From contig CAMPGL010000037.1 of the NCBI GenBank assembly GCA_946885435.1, forward strand, positions 1-13,997: 13,997 nucleotides of DNA, given 5' to 3'. The position numbers and the translations under genes are program-made. Origin of the DNA: an uncultured Brevundimonas sp. GTDB taxonomy: Bacteria > Pseudomonadota > Alphaproteobacteria > Caulobacterales > Caulobacteraceae. Below, in pieces: positions 1-7,113 of this stretch. Position 1 is the stretch's first letter. Every line of letters begins with the position of its first letter. Below the pieces are notes generated by a model, which worked only from the letters and a program-made list of their open reading frames with translations, searched no databases and was not told where the DNA came from.

Positions 1-2
1 TG

Positions 3-707
3 GACCTCGACGCGCTCGCCGGCGCGACCGCCCGCCGTCTCGTGCGGCTCGGCCAGATCGTGGTGGAGGAACGCCGCATCGACCGGCCTGACCCGGCCCT
101 GATCGCCCGAGCTCTGTTGAATGAGGTCAAGGGCAGGGGACTGTCGGTCCTGCCGTGGGGCGACCGTGCGCGTGGCCTGCGGGCGCGCGTCGCCTTCCTG
201 CGCTCCGGCGACGACGCCTGGCCCGATGTCTCGGACGCTGCGCTCATGGCCGACCTCGACGACTGGCTATCGCCGCTCATCGAAGGGCGCCGTCGTCTGT
301 CCGACCTGTCGGACTCGGCCCTGGAGGCCGCGCTGCGCGGGCGCATTCCGTGGGACATGGTCCGCCGCCTCGACGTCGAGGCGCCCGAGCGCTTCGACGC
401 CCCGACCGGCTCACGCCTGCTGATCGACTACGAGGCGCCCCAGGGCCCGACCGTCGCCGTCCGCGTCCAGGAGCTCTACGGGGTCTCGGTCCACCCGACG
501 GTCGGCCGGCCGCCCGTGCCGATCACCTTCGAACTGCTCAGTCCAGCCCACCGCCCGATCCAGGTCACTCGCGACCTGCCCGGCTTCTGGAAGGGCTCTT
601 GGTCCGCAGTCCGCAGCGACATGCGCGGCCGCTATCCCAAGCACGTCTGGCCGGAGGACCCGGCGTCCGCGATCCCGACGACCCGCGCCAAGCCGCGAGG
701 GACCTAG
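3..707 (+). CDS. hrpB: ATP-dependent helicase HrpB, C-terminal part (5' end outside window)
   Basis: The reading frame is open from base 3 to the TAG at 705-707, giving about 234 residues with no start of its own. The GTG at 42 lies inside the conserved region and is not a credible start, so the gene enters from the left. The visible part is the HrpB-specific C-terminal region: an LPW motif near residue 50, then a WL-P-L segment, an IDYEAP segment, VRVQELYGV, FELLSPAHRPIQVTRDLPGFW, and the closing MRGRYPKHVWPEDP block that is diagnostic of the family. HrpB is a DEAH-box RNA helicase-like protein; its helicase motifs must lie upstream. Its cellular role is poorly defined in most bacteria. Its stop codon is interlocked with that of the convergent gene on the other strand. 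Identification is firm because several family-specific motifs occur in the right order. Confidence 0.95.
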   Translation, partial: DLDALAGATARRLVRLGQIVVEERRIDRPDPALIARALLNEVKGRGLSVLPWGDRARGLRARVAFLRSGDDAWPDVSDAALMADLDDWLSPLIEGRRRLSDLSDSALEAALRGRIPWDMVRRLDVEAPERFDAPTGSRLLIDYEAPQGPTVAVRVQELYGVSVHPTVGRPPVPITFELLSPAHRPIQVTRDLPGFWKGSWSAVRSDMRGRYPKHVWPEDPASAIPTTRAKPRGT

Positions 708-1513
708 CCCGCCAGCGCGTCCGTCACCGCATAGACCATCACCCCGGTCGCCACCGCCAGGTTCAGGCTGTCCGCCCGCCCGCGCATCGGAATCTTGACG
801 TTGACGTCACAGGCGCCCGCCAGGCGATCAGTCAGGCCTGCCTGCTCGTTGCCCATCAGGATCAGCGCCGGCGCCCGATAGGCCGCCTCGCGATAGCCGG
901 CGGTGGCGTCCAGCCGCGTGCCGACCACCGAGCCCGGCCACCGCGCCCGCCAGGCCAGGAACTCCTCGCTCGACGCCTTGCTGATGCCGACGGCGAAGAT
1001 CGAGCCCATGGTGGCCCTCACTGCCTCCACCGAGAACGGATCCACGCACTCGTCGATCAGGATCACCCCGCCGCAGCCGGCCGAGTCCGCCGTGCGGATG
1101 ATGGTCCCGAGGTTGCCCGGATCGCGCACCTGCTCCAGCGCCACCCAGCACGGGGCCCGTCTCGGATCGATATGCTCCAGCAGCGTGAAGCGCTGCTCGA
1201 ACACGGCCAGAACCGTCTGCGGATTGTCCTTGCGCGAGACCTTCTCGAGGATCTCGCAGGTTACCTCCAGCACCTCGCCACCGGCCTTCAGCGTTTCGGC
1301 TCGCGCCCGGTCCAGCAGGGGATGCGGCCGCGCCTCCTTGCCGACCATCAGCTGGCGCGGCGTCTGGCCCAGGTCGAGCGCCTCGCCGACGAACTTAAGG
1401 CCCTCGGCAAGGAACCGGCCGGTCTCCTGCCGATCCTTCTTGGCGTGCAGAGCGCGCACGGCCTTGACCGTGTCGTTGGTCAGGGAGGTGATCTCGCGAA
1501 CCCGCCCGCTCAC
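704..1513 (-). CDS. TrmH/SpoU-family RNA 2'-O-methyltransferase
   Basis: This 269-residue protein is a SPOUT-class, SAM-dependent RNA ribose methyltransferase. An N-terminal substrate-binding domain (about residues 1-105, with an EGLKFVGEAL helix near 37-46) precedes the knotted catalytic domain. All three SpoU motifs are present: motif 1 RDPGNLGTIIRTADSAG at 130-146 with the usual Asn134 and Arg140, motif 2 ILMGNEQAGL at 218-227, and motif 3 IPMRGRADSLNLAVATGV at 241-258. The exact rRNA or tRNA target cannot be read from sequence; RlmB/TsnR-like 23S rRNA methylation is one possibility. The start is a GTG at 1513-1511 that overlaps the TGA of the upstream methyltransferase gene by 4 bp (GTGA), so translation is probably coupled. 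Its TAG stop interlocks with the hrpB stop in a CTAG. Confidence 0.93.
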   Translation of the reverse strand: MSGRVREITSLTNDTVKAVRALHAKKDRQETGRFLAEGLKFVGEALDLGQTPRQLMVGKEARPHPLLDRARAETLKAGGEVLEVTCEILEKVSRKDNPQTVLAVFEQRFTLLEHIDPRRAPCWVALEQVRDPGNLGTIIRTADSAGCGGVILIDECVDPFSVEAVRATMGSIFAVGISKASSEEFLAWRARWPGSVVGTRLDATAGYREAAYRAPALILMGNEQAGLTDRLAGACDVNVKIPMRGRADSLNLAVATGVMVYAVTDALAG

Positions 1514-2397
1514 GCCGCGCTCCAGCGGGCGAAGAAGGAAAGACCGATCTCGGCGCCGCGCGCGCCCTCCTCGACCAACCCGAGCTCACCCCAGTCGATC
1601 ACCCCGTCCCGGTCCTTGAGCCTGTCGGCCAGCAGGTGCGCCAGGGCCATGCCCGAAATCCGCGCCGCATAGGCGTTGACCAGCAGGAAGGCCGCATCGT
1701 CCGCCAGCAGCTGAGCGCACAGCTCGACCAGCTCCGGCGTGTCCTCGAACAGCCGCCAGACCTGCCCGTCCGGCCCACGCCCGTACTTCGGCGGATCCAG
1801 TATGATCCCGTGATAGCGGCTGCCGCGCCGGACCTCGCGCTGAACGTACTTGCGGGCGTCCTCGACGATCCAGCGGACGGTCTCGATACCGGACAGGGCC
1901 GCATTCTCCCGCGCCCAGCCCACGGCCTTCTTCGAGGCGTCGACATGCGTCACCTCGGCGCCGGCCGCCGCGCAGACCAGGCTGGCCACGCCCGTATAGC
2001 CGAACAGGTTCAGCACCCGCGGTCGCTCTCGCGCGGAGACGGCCTGCTCCAGCCACGCCCAGTTCGCCGCCTGCTCCGGGAAGAAGGCCAGGTGCCGAAA
2101 GGCCGTGAACCGCGCATTGAACCGCGTGCGTCCCCAGCCGAGCTCCCAGGTCTCCGGCGGCTTGCTCGTGAAGCGCCAGGCGCCCGCCTCGTCCTCGTCC
2201 GACGGATCGAAGGTGGCGGTGGCCTGGTCCCACAGGTCCGGCTGAGCGGGTCGCCACAGGCATTGCGGCTCGGGCCGGATCACCCTCTGCGCGCCGTACC
2301 TTTCGAGCTTCTTGCCGTCGCCGCTGTCGACGAGGCCGTAGTCGGCCCAGCCTCGGGTGCGGAGGATCTGCGGGGTGTCGGCGAGCCTTGGAGCCAT
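1510..2397 (-). CDS. Class I SAM-dependent methyltransferase (RlmI-like, no PUA domain)
   Basis: This 295-residue protein belongs to the COG1092-type Rossmann-fold methyltransferases, whose studied members modify rRNA. Residues 20-48 carry the family's N-terminal block (LVDSGDGKKLERYG, then RPEPQCLW). Motif I is VLNLFGYTGVAS at 128-139, an acidic SAM-ribose contact is Asp153, and motif IV is DPPKYG at 201-206. RlmI is about 400 residues with an N-terminal PUA RNA-binding domain; this protein begins directly at the connecting region and so lacks it. I chose the ATG at 2397-2395 because the conserved block begins about 18 residues later. No strong Shine-Dalgarno precedes it, and the start lies inside the end of the glycosyltransferase gene, so reinitiation or coupling is likely. 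Its TGA overlaps the next gene's GTG start. Substrate unknown. Confidence 0.88.
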   Translation of the reverse strand: MAPRLADTPQILRTRGWADYGLVDSGDGKKLERYGAQRVIRPEPQCLWRPAQPDLWDQATATFDPSDEDEAGAWRFTSKPPETWELGWGRTRFNARFTAFRHLAFFPEQAANWAWLEQAVSARERPRVLNLFGYTGVASLVCAAAGAEVTHVDASKKAVGWARENAALSGIETVRWIVEDARKYVQREVRRGSRYHGIILDPPKYGRGPDGQVWRLFEDTPELVELCAQLLADDAAFLLVNAYAARISGMALAHLLADRLKDRDGVIDWGELGLVEEGARGAEIGLSFFARWSAA

Positions 2398-3791
2398 GGG
2401 CCGGGGATTACGGCGGCCATGGGCGCCAGTCCAGCCGTTGGCTCATCGTCGGGCAGGTGAGGGGTCTTGTCCCAGTGGAACGGCTGGGTCGCCAGCCGCC
2501 AGGCCGCATGCGCCTGCGCCACCGACATCAGACCCCAATAGAACGGGCTGGTGACCGCGTCCCACAGCCCGTACCGGACCCCCGCCCTCCGGGCGCCCCG
2601 CCAGCAGCAGATGGCGGCCGTGGTCCAGCCAAGGCCGATCAGCATCAGGTCGGCGGCGGGTAGGACCGGCGCCACGCCCTGCAACAGGCTGGTCAGAAGG
2701 ACCGCGAAAACCCAGCAGATCACCAGGCCCTGCAGGCAGGCCGCCGCGATGGTGGACCCGATCGTGAGCAACAGGGCTGCGAGACCCCGCCATCCCAGGC
2801 CCAGCGGGTCCCTCAGATGGACGCCGCACGTCTGCATGTAGCCCTTCAGCCATCGGCACCGCTGCGGCAGCCAGGTGCGCATCCTGTCCGGCGGTGATTC
2901 CCACGTCGGCCGCGATAGCACCCCCGTGCGGAACCCCGCTCGCCAGAGGCGGAAGCCGAGGTCGGCGTCCTCCGTGACGTTGTGCGCATCCCACCCGCCC
3001 ACCTCGCGAAGGGCTGACACCCGGAAGTGATTGCTCGTCCCGCCCAGCGGCATCGGCAGGCCGACGCGCGCCATGGCCGGAAGGACGATCTCGAACAGGG
3101 CCCCGTACTCGCCGGCGAACTGTCGCTGCAGCCAGCCGGACGCCGGCGACGTCCGGACCCTCAGGGGCGCCTGGAGGCAGGCCAGCCGGGCGTCCGCGGC
3201 GGCGAAGCGGGCCGCGGCCTCTCTGAGCTGACCCGGGTCGGGCGCGTCCTCGGCGTCGTAGACCGTCAGCAGGCCGTCCTCGACCCGCGACAGGGCGATG
3301 TTGAGCGCCCGTGGCTTGGTGGTCGGTGTCCCCGGCGGCGCCACGATGAGCTCGACCCACTCCGGCGCCCGCGCCTCCCGAAAGGCCTGGGCCGTCTCGG
3401 GGTCATCCGCCTCCACGACGATGTAGGCGCGGAGCCGATCGGTGGGGTAGTCGAGCCGGGCCAGCCGGCGGATCAGCTGAGGCGCCACACGGGCCTCATC
3501 CTTCAGCGCCGCCACCAGGGTGTAGGCGGGAAGGTCGGTGACATCCGCAACCGCCTGCCGCTCCATGACCGGCAGCGCCAGAGCCACCCAGCGCCAGATG
3601 ATCCCGACCAGGAAGAACATCCACAGCAGGTCGTGCGCCGCTCGCGCCGTAAGGCCCGGTCGCCAAGTCATGCCAGCTGCAAGGATGGCCGCGAACGCGA
3701 CGAGCCAGGCGGCCTGGGCCCAGGTCAAGCCGACCAGCGCCGCGCTCCGCTCGGGCGGAGGCCCCGTCACCTGTGGTGGTGGCTTCCGCAT
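2280..3791 (-). CDS. Membrane-bound family 2 glycosyltransferase (cellulose synthase-like)
   Basis: With the ATG at 3791-3789 the protein has 503 residues. Two hydrophobic helices (about 23-42 and 55-74) precede a cytosolic GT-A domain. Visible catalytic elements are a DAED motif at 179-182 (nucleotide-sugar and metal binding), TEDADLGFRLWRAGF at 273-287 (the TED supplies the base), and QRCRW at 310-314, the Q-x-x-RW signature of processive GT2 enzymes. At least two more membrane segments follow at about 336-370 and 377-397. The product is probably a polysaccharide or glycan at the inner membrane; the sugar is not predictable. An in-frame TTG at 3839 exists, but the ATG has a purine-rich GAGAGGG just upstream and is preferred. 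The last 38 or so residues (S, T, A and R rich) overlap the methyltransferase gene in another frame and look like read-through rather than conserved protein. Confidence 0.88.
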   Translation of the reverse strand: MRKPPPQVTGPPPERSAALVGLTWAQAAWLVAFAAILAAGMTWRPGLTARAAHDLLWMFFLVGIIWRWVALALPVMERQAVADVTDLPAYTLVAALKDEARVAPQLIRRLARLDYPTDRLRAYIVVEADDPETAQAFREARAPEWVELIVAPPGTPTTKPRALNIALSRVEDGLLTVYDAEDAPDPGQLREAAARFAAADARLACLQAPLRVRTSPASGWLQRQFAGEYGALFEIVLPAMARVGLPMPLGGTSNHFRVSALREVGGWDAHNVTEDADLGFRLWRAGFRTGVLSRPTWESPPDRMRTWLPQRCRWLKGYMQTCGVHLRDPLGLGWRGLAALLLTIGSTIAAACLQGLVICWVFAVLLTSLLQGVAPVLPAADLMLIGLGWTTAAICCWRGARRAGVRYGLWDAVTSPFYWGLMSVAQAHAAWRLATQPFHWDKTPHLPDDEPTAGLAPMAAVIPGPWLQGSPTPRRSSAPEAGPTTASSTAATARSSKGTARRG

Positions 3792-3839
3792 CCCAGCCCT
3801 CTCGCGGGCAAATGGCGACGCTACGCCGTCCCTCCACAA

Positions 3840-3854
3840 GCAACGGTCGGTTGC
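3840..3854. promoter_or_regulatory. Candidate operator palindrome, GCAAC-N5-GTTGC
   Basis: A perfect inverted repeat with 5-bp arms and a 5-bp centre lies in the divergent region between the glycosyltransferase and the tetR-family gene. Size and symmetry fit a dimeric repressor site, and TetR proteins often bind beside their own gene. No convincing -35/-10 pair could be placed around it, and an arm of this length can occur by chance, so this is only a candidate. Confidence 0.3.
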
Positions 3855-3891
3855 AAGAACGCCGCTCTATCAACTACTTGGGCGCCTCGGT

Positions 3892-3902
3892 TGCCGCCGG
3901 CA
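3892..3902. promoter_or_regulatory. Candidate operator palindrome, TGCCG-C-CGGCA
   Basis: An 11-bp perfect palindrome around a central C ends 13 bp before the ATG of the tetR-family gene. It could be a repressor site or a small RNA hairpin next to the ribosome binding region (AGGCGA at 3902-3907). In DNA this GC-rich, short GC palindromes are common, so confidence is low. Confidence 0.2.
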
Positions 3903-3915
3903 GGCGAAAGCCGGT

Positions 3916-4587
3916 ATGGATCGGGCTGACGTGGAGCTAGAGAGTTCGTTGGCCGCCACCCTGACCGCCGCCGAGAGGCCCGCCCGTTCCGCGCGCAAGG
4001 CGAAGGGCGAGGGCCACGCCCGACGCGGCGAAATCCTGCAGGCGGCCGAACGCCTGTTCGTCGACTGCGGCTACGAGGGCGCGACAATCCGCAAGATCGC
4101 GGACGAGGTCGGCGTCTCCTCGACCGCGCTCTACATGCACTTCCGGGACAAGAGCGAGATCCTGCTTGAGATCTGCGAAGCCGGCTTCGCCAAGCTGCTC
4201 GCCCTCACCGAAGCGATTGAGAGTGAAGGACACTCGCCCCGCGAGGCGGTGAAGAAGCGCCTTGAGGCCTACGTCGCCTTCGGCTTCGACAACCCGAACG
4301 CCTATCGACTGATCTACATGACCCGCCCGGGCGAAGCCGGCGGCGCCGAGGTCGTGGCCCAGCGTGTCGGCCGCAGCCTGTTCCAGCGCTTCCGCGAACC
4401 GCTCGAAACCCTTGCCGCCCAGGGCAAGCTTCGGGTGGAGCCTGAGCTGGCGGCCCAGATGCTCTGGTCCGGCGCGCACGGCGTGGTCTCGCTGATCATC
4501 ACCAAGCCCTATTTCGGCTGGGCCCCGCGCGAGCAACTCGTCTGTGGTGTGCTCGAGGCGCTGCTGAAGGACCTGATTGCGGAATGA
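3916..4587 (+). CDS. TetR/AcrR-family transcriptional regulator
   Basis: This 223-residue protein has a basic 35-residue N-terminal extension and then a classic TetR DNA-binding domain at about 38-84: RRGEILQAAERLF, GATIRKIADEVGVSSTALYMHF and the following DKSEILL helix. The remaining part (about 90-223) is a helical ligand-binding and dimerisation domain. The frame stays open far upstream, but only as the antisense of the glycosyltransferase gene. I chose the ATG at 3916 because the HTH follows at normal distance and AGGCGA at 3902-3907 can act as ribosome binding site. A GTG at 3931 is an alternative. Its TGA overlaps the start of the binding-protein gene (ATGA), so it is probably the first gene of the importer operon and likely represses it in response to the imported compound or a product of it. 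The ligand is unknown. Confidence 0.92.
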   Translation: MDRADVELESSLAATLTAAERPARSARKAKGEGHARRGEILQAAERLFVDCGYEGATIRKIADEVGVSSTALYMHFRDKSEILLEICEAGFAKLLALTEAIESEGHSPREAVKKRLEAYVAFGFDNPNAYRLIYMTRPGEAGGAEVVAQRVGRSLFQRFREPLETLAAQGKLRVEPELAAQMLWSGAHGVVSLIITKPYFGWAPREQLVCGVLEALLKDLIAE

Positions 4588-5378
4588 GGACGGCCGCCGC
4601 GGCCGCCCTTGCGCTGCTAGTCGCCGCGCCGGCCATGGCTTCTCCTCGCGTGGTGTCCCTGGACCAGTGCGCCGACCAGTACGTGCTCGCCCTGTCGGAT
4701 CGAGACGCGATCGCTGGCGTGTCTCCCCGGGCGGATGACCCGGATTCCTGGCTGCGCGATCAGGGCGCGCGCTCTCGCCGGATTCGCCCGTCGCTGGAGT
4801 CGGTGCTCGCGGCGCGGCCCGACGTGGTGGTGCGCTACTGGGGCGGCGACGAGCGCCTGCTGGCGTCCCTGGAAGCGCGGGGCGTGCGCATCGTCCGGGT
4901 GGAGGACGCCACGGACTTCGACGGCGTTAGGGCCAATGTCCTGCGGGTGGCCCAGGCCCTGAACCGTCCAGGCCGCGGACGCGATCTGATCGCGGACATG
5001 GATCGGCGGCTCGACCGCAGTCGCGGCGCCTGGGGCGGTGAGCGAGCCCTCTACCTGACGCCCAGCGGCTGGACGTCGGGGCCCGGCACGCTCATCGACG
5101 CGATGCTGCGCGCGGCGGGCATGACGAACGCCCAGCAGGGCCCGACCTTCGCGCCGGTCTCGGTCGAGCAGCTCATTCTGCAACCGCCTCGGCGGTTCGT
5201 GCTGGGCTTCTTCGACACCCTGCGCTCCGATCGGCGGGGCGCGGGCCGGCATCCGAGCGTCCGCCGCCGCGCCGCCTCTCGCGCGGTGGTGTCCCTGCCG
5301 GGGGCCATGCTCGGCTGTCCGGCCTGGTTCGCCGCCGACGGCTCGTGGCGCATCGCGCGAGCCTCGCCCGGCCGATGA
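4584..5378 (+). CDS. Periplasmic metal-chelate binding protein (BtuF/FecB-like)
   Basis: This 264-residue protein is the substrate-binding subunit of a BtuFCD-type ABC importer. A signal peptide covers residues 1-19 (hydrophobic, Ala-rich, AMA-S cleavage site) with no lipobox cysteine, so it should be soluble in the periplasm. The mature start PRVVSLDQCADQYVLAL is typical of the class III (helical-backbone) binding proteins. ARPDVVVRYWGG at 77-88 and VSLPGAMLGCPAWFAADG at 236-253 are family blocks in the two lobes. Residues 213-233 are strikingly Arg-rich. Cobalamin, heme or a ferric siderophore are all possible; the sequence does not decide. The ATG at 4584 overlaps the tetR stop, and its own TGA overlaps the permease ATG. 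No outer-membrane TonB receptor gene accompanies it. Confidence 0.88.
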   Translation: MRTAAAAALALLVAAPAMASPRVVSLDQCADQYVLALSDRDAIAGVSPRADDPDSWLRDQGARSRRIRPSLESVLAARPDVVVRYWGGDERLLASLEARGVRIVRVEDATDFDGVRANVLRVAQALNRPGRGRDLIADMDRRLDRSRGAWGGERALYLTPSGWTSGPGTLIDAMLRAAGMTNAQQGPTFAPVSVEQLILQPPRRFVLGFFDTLRSDRRGAGRHPSVRRRAASRAVVSLPGAMLGCPAWFAADGSWRIARASPGR

Positions 5379-6361
5379 CACGCTGGACGTTGAACGCGGC
5401 GCTCCTCACCGCCCTCCTGCTTAGCCTGGCCGTCGCGGTGATGGTCGGCGAGGTCGGCCTGACGGCGGAGCAGTACCGGCTTGCCTTCACCGCTCCGGGA
5501 TCCGCCCCGGCGGAGGTCCTGTGGAGCGTGCGCGCGCCGCGCGCGGTGGTCGCCGCTCTGGTCGGCGGCGCGCTCGGACTGTCCGGCGCCCTGCTTCAGG
5601 GGCTGCTCAGGAACCCGCTGGCGGATCCCGGCGTGCTTGGAGTGTCCGCGACCTCGGCCTTTGGCGCGGCGCTGGCGATCGTCTTCGGCCTGGCGCTTAC
5701 GCCGGGTCTGGTGGAAGTCGCGGCCTGGATCGGAGCGGCCGGGGCCGGACTGGCGCTCGCCGCCTTCGCCGCGCGCTTCCGCGAGCCCGAGGCCCTCATC
5801 CTGTTCGGTGTGGCCCTGTCAGCCTTCTTCGGCGCCGCCACCGCCCTCATCTTCAACCTGTCGCCCTCGCCGATCGCCACGGCCGAGGTGCTGGCCTGGA
5901 TGATGGGTTCGGTAGAGAGCCGCAGCTGGAGCGACGTCCTGTGGGCCGCGCCGGTCCTGGCGCTCGCCGTCTTCATGGGGCTGAAGGCCGCGCCGGCGCT
6001 GCGCATGCTCACCCTCGGTGAGGACGCCGCGGCCGCCTCCGGGCTGGAGATGGAGCGGCTGAAGCTGACAGCCGTCCTGGCCGCCTCCCTGGCCACGGGC
6101 GCGGCGGTGGCGATGGCGGGGGTCATCGGCTTCGTCGGCCTGGCCGCGCCGCATCTCGTGCGCGCGGCAGTCAGGGAGGACGCCGGGCGACTGCTGACCC
6201 CGGCGACCCTGGCCGGGGCGCTGATCCTGGTCCTGGCCGATCTGCTGGCGCGCATCACCCCGACGGAGCAGGAGCTGAAGCTGGGCGTGTTCACGGCTCT
6301 GGTGGGCGCGCCCCTGTTCGCCCTGATCGCGCTCCGCGCCGCCCGGAGCTGGCGGACATGA
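5375..6361 (+). CDS. FecCD/BtuC-family ABC importer permease
   Basis: The protein has 328 residues, close to the family norm of about 330, and is nearly all hydrophobic helices, in line with the roughly ten-helix FecCD/BtuC fold. Diagnostic segments are RAPRAVVAALVGGALGLSGALLQGLLRNPLADPGVLG at 53-89, split by the first loop, and GVIGFVGLAAPHLVR at 249-263. LGEDAAAASGL at 214-224 is the cytoplasmic coupling helix that contacts the ATPase. The protein forms the inner-membrane channel as a homodimer. I chose the ATG at 5375, which overlaps the TGA of the binding-protein gene; a GTG ten codons upstream is in frame but would create a larger overlap. Its TGA overlaps the ATPase ATG. Confidence 0.94.
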   Translation: MTRWTLNAALLTALLLSLAVAVMVGEVGLTAEQYRLAFTAPGSAPAEVLWSVRAPRAVVAALVGGALGLSGALLQGLLRNPLADPGVLGVSATSAFGAALAIVFGLALTPGLVEVAAWIGAAGAGLALAAFAARFREPEALILFGVALSAFFGAATALIFNLSPSPIATAEVLAWMMGSVESRSWSDVLWAAPVLALAVFMGLKAAPALRMLTLGEDAAAASGLEMERLKLTAVLAASLATGAAVAMAGVIGFVGLAAPHLVRAAVREDAGRLLTPATLAGALILVLADLLARITPTEQELKLGVFTALVGAPLFALIALRAARSWRT

Positions 6362-7113
6362 CGTCTCTCGCGGTGAGAAACCTGTCGGTGGAGCAAGACG
6401 GCCGCGCCGTCCTCGAAGACACGTCCTTCGAGGTGGGCCCCGGCGAGGTGGTCGCGCTCATCGGTCCGAACGGGGCCGGCAAGACCACGGCGCTGCGGGC
6501 GGCGCTCGGTCTCATCAAGAGCACGGGCGGCGAGTCGCTGCTGGACGGCGCGCCCGTCGGACGCCTGACCCCAACCGAGCGGGCCGCGCGGGTCGGTTAT
6601 CTGCCGCAGGAGCGGCGGCTGGCCTGGGGGCTGCCGGCGCTGGACGTGGCCGCGCTGGGCGCGCCGCTGGCGCCGCCCCTGGCCGCACGCGAGCGGGCGC
6701 TCAAGGCTCTCGGGCTGTTCGAGGTCGCCGGACTGGCCGACCGGTCCGTGTTCGATCTGTCCGGCGGCGAGCGGGCGAGGGTGCTGCTGGCCCGCCTGTT
6801 CGCCACCCAGGCGCCGCTTCTGGTGGCGGACGAACCCGTGGCCGGTCTGGACCCCGACGCCCAGCTGCTCTGCCTGGAGCGACTGACGGCCCACGCTCGG
6901 TCAGGAGGCTCCGTCCTGCTCACCCTGCACGATCTGGGACTGGCGTCGCGCTACGCCGACCGGGTCGTGGTGCTTCACAGGGGGCGGGTCGTCGCAGACG
7001 GTCCGCCGGGCAAGGCCTTCACCCAGAAGCTTCTGCGCGAGGTCTTCGGCCTTAGGGCGCGGTGGGTGGTGGCCGCCGACGGCGACCGCCTGCCCCACCT
7101 TACCCGGGCCTAG
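6358..7113 (+). CDS. ABC importer ATPase (BtuD/FepC-like)
   Basis: This 251-residue nucleotide-binding subunit has a complete set of motifs: Walker A GPNGAGKT at 36-43, Q-loop Gln84 in YLPQER, signature LSGGE at 134-138, Walker B LLVADE at 154-159 and the H-loop His191. The order and spacing match FecE/FepC/BtuD ATPases that power import of iron chelates or vitamin B12. It would bind the permease dimer from the cytosolic side. The ATG at 6358 overlaps the permease TGA. It is the last gene of the tetR-led unit: its TAG is interlocked with the stop of the convergent lytic transglycosylase gene, leaving no space for a terminator between them. Confidence 0.94.
   Translation: MTSLAVRNLSVEQDGRAVLEDTSFEVGPGEVVALIGPNGAGKTTALRAALGLIKSTGGESLLDGAPVGRLTPTERAARVGYLPQERRLAWGLPALDVAALGAPLAPPLAARERALKALGLFEVAGLADRSVFDLSGGERARVLLARLFATQAPLLVADEPVAGLDPDAQLLCLERLTAHARSGGSVLLTLHDLGLASRYADRVVVLHRGRVVADGPPGKAFTQKLLREVFGLRARWVVAADGDRLPHLTRA

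Noticed and set aside
155..1672. 505-codon open frame on the + strand
   Set aside because: It crosses hrpB in a second frame and runs antisense through the TrmH-like gene. The translation is Arg/Pro/Ala/Gly-rich with no motif, as expected for a shadow frame in high-GC DNA.
3538..3915. 126-codon in-frame extension upstream of the TetR gene
   Set aside because: It is antisense to the glycosyltransferase and has no TetR-like content; the ATG at 3916 gives a normal TetR length.
3792..3915. Cobalamin riboswitch or Fur box before the importer operon
   Set aside because: The region is too short for a cobalamin riboswitch and has no B12-box-like or Fur-like sequence that I can recognise.
5596..6894. 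432-codon open frame on the - strand
   Set aside because: It is antisense to the permease and ATPase genes, whose motifs are complete; the translation is low-complexity and matches nothing.
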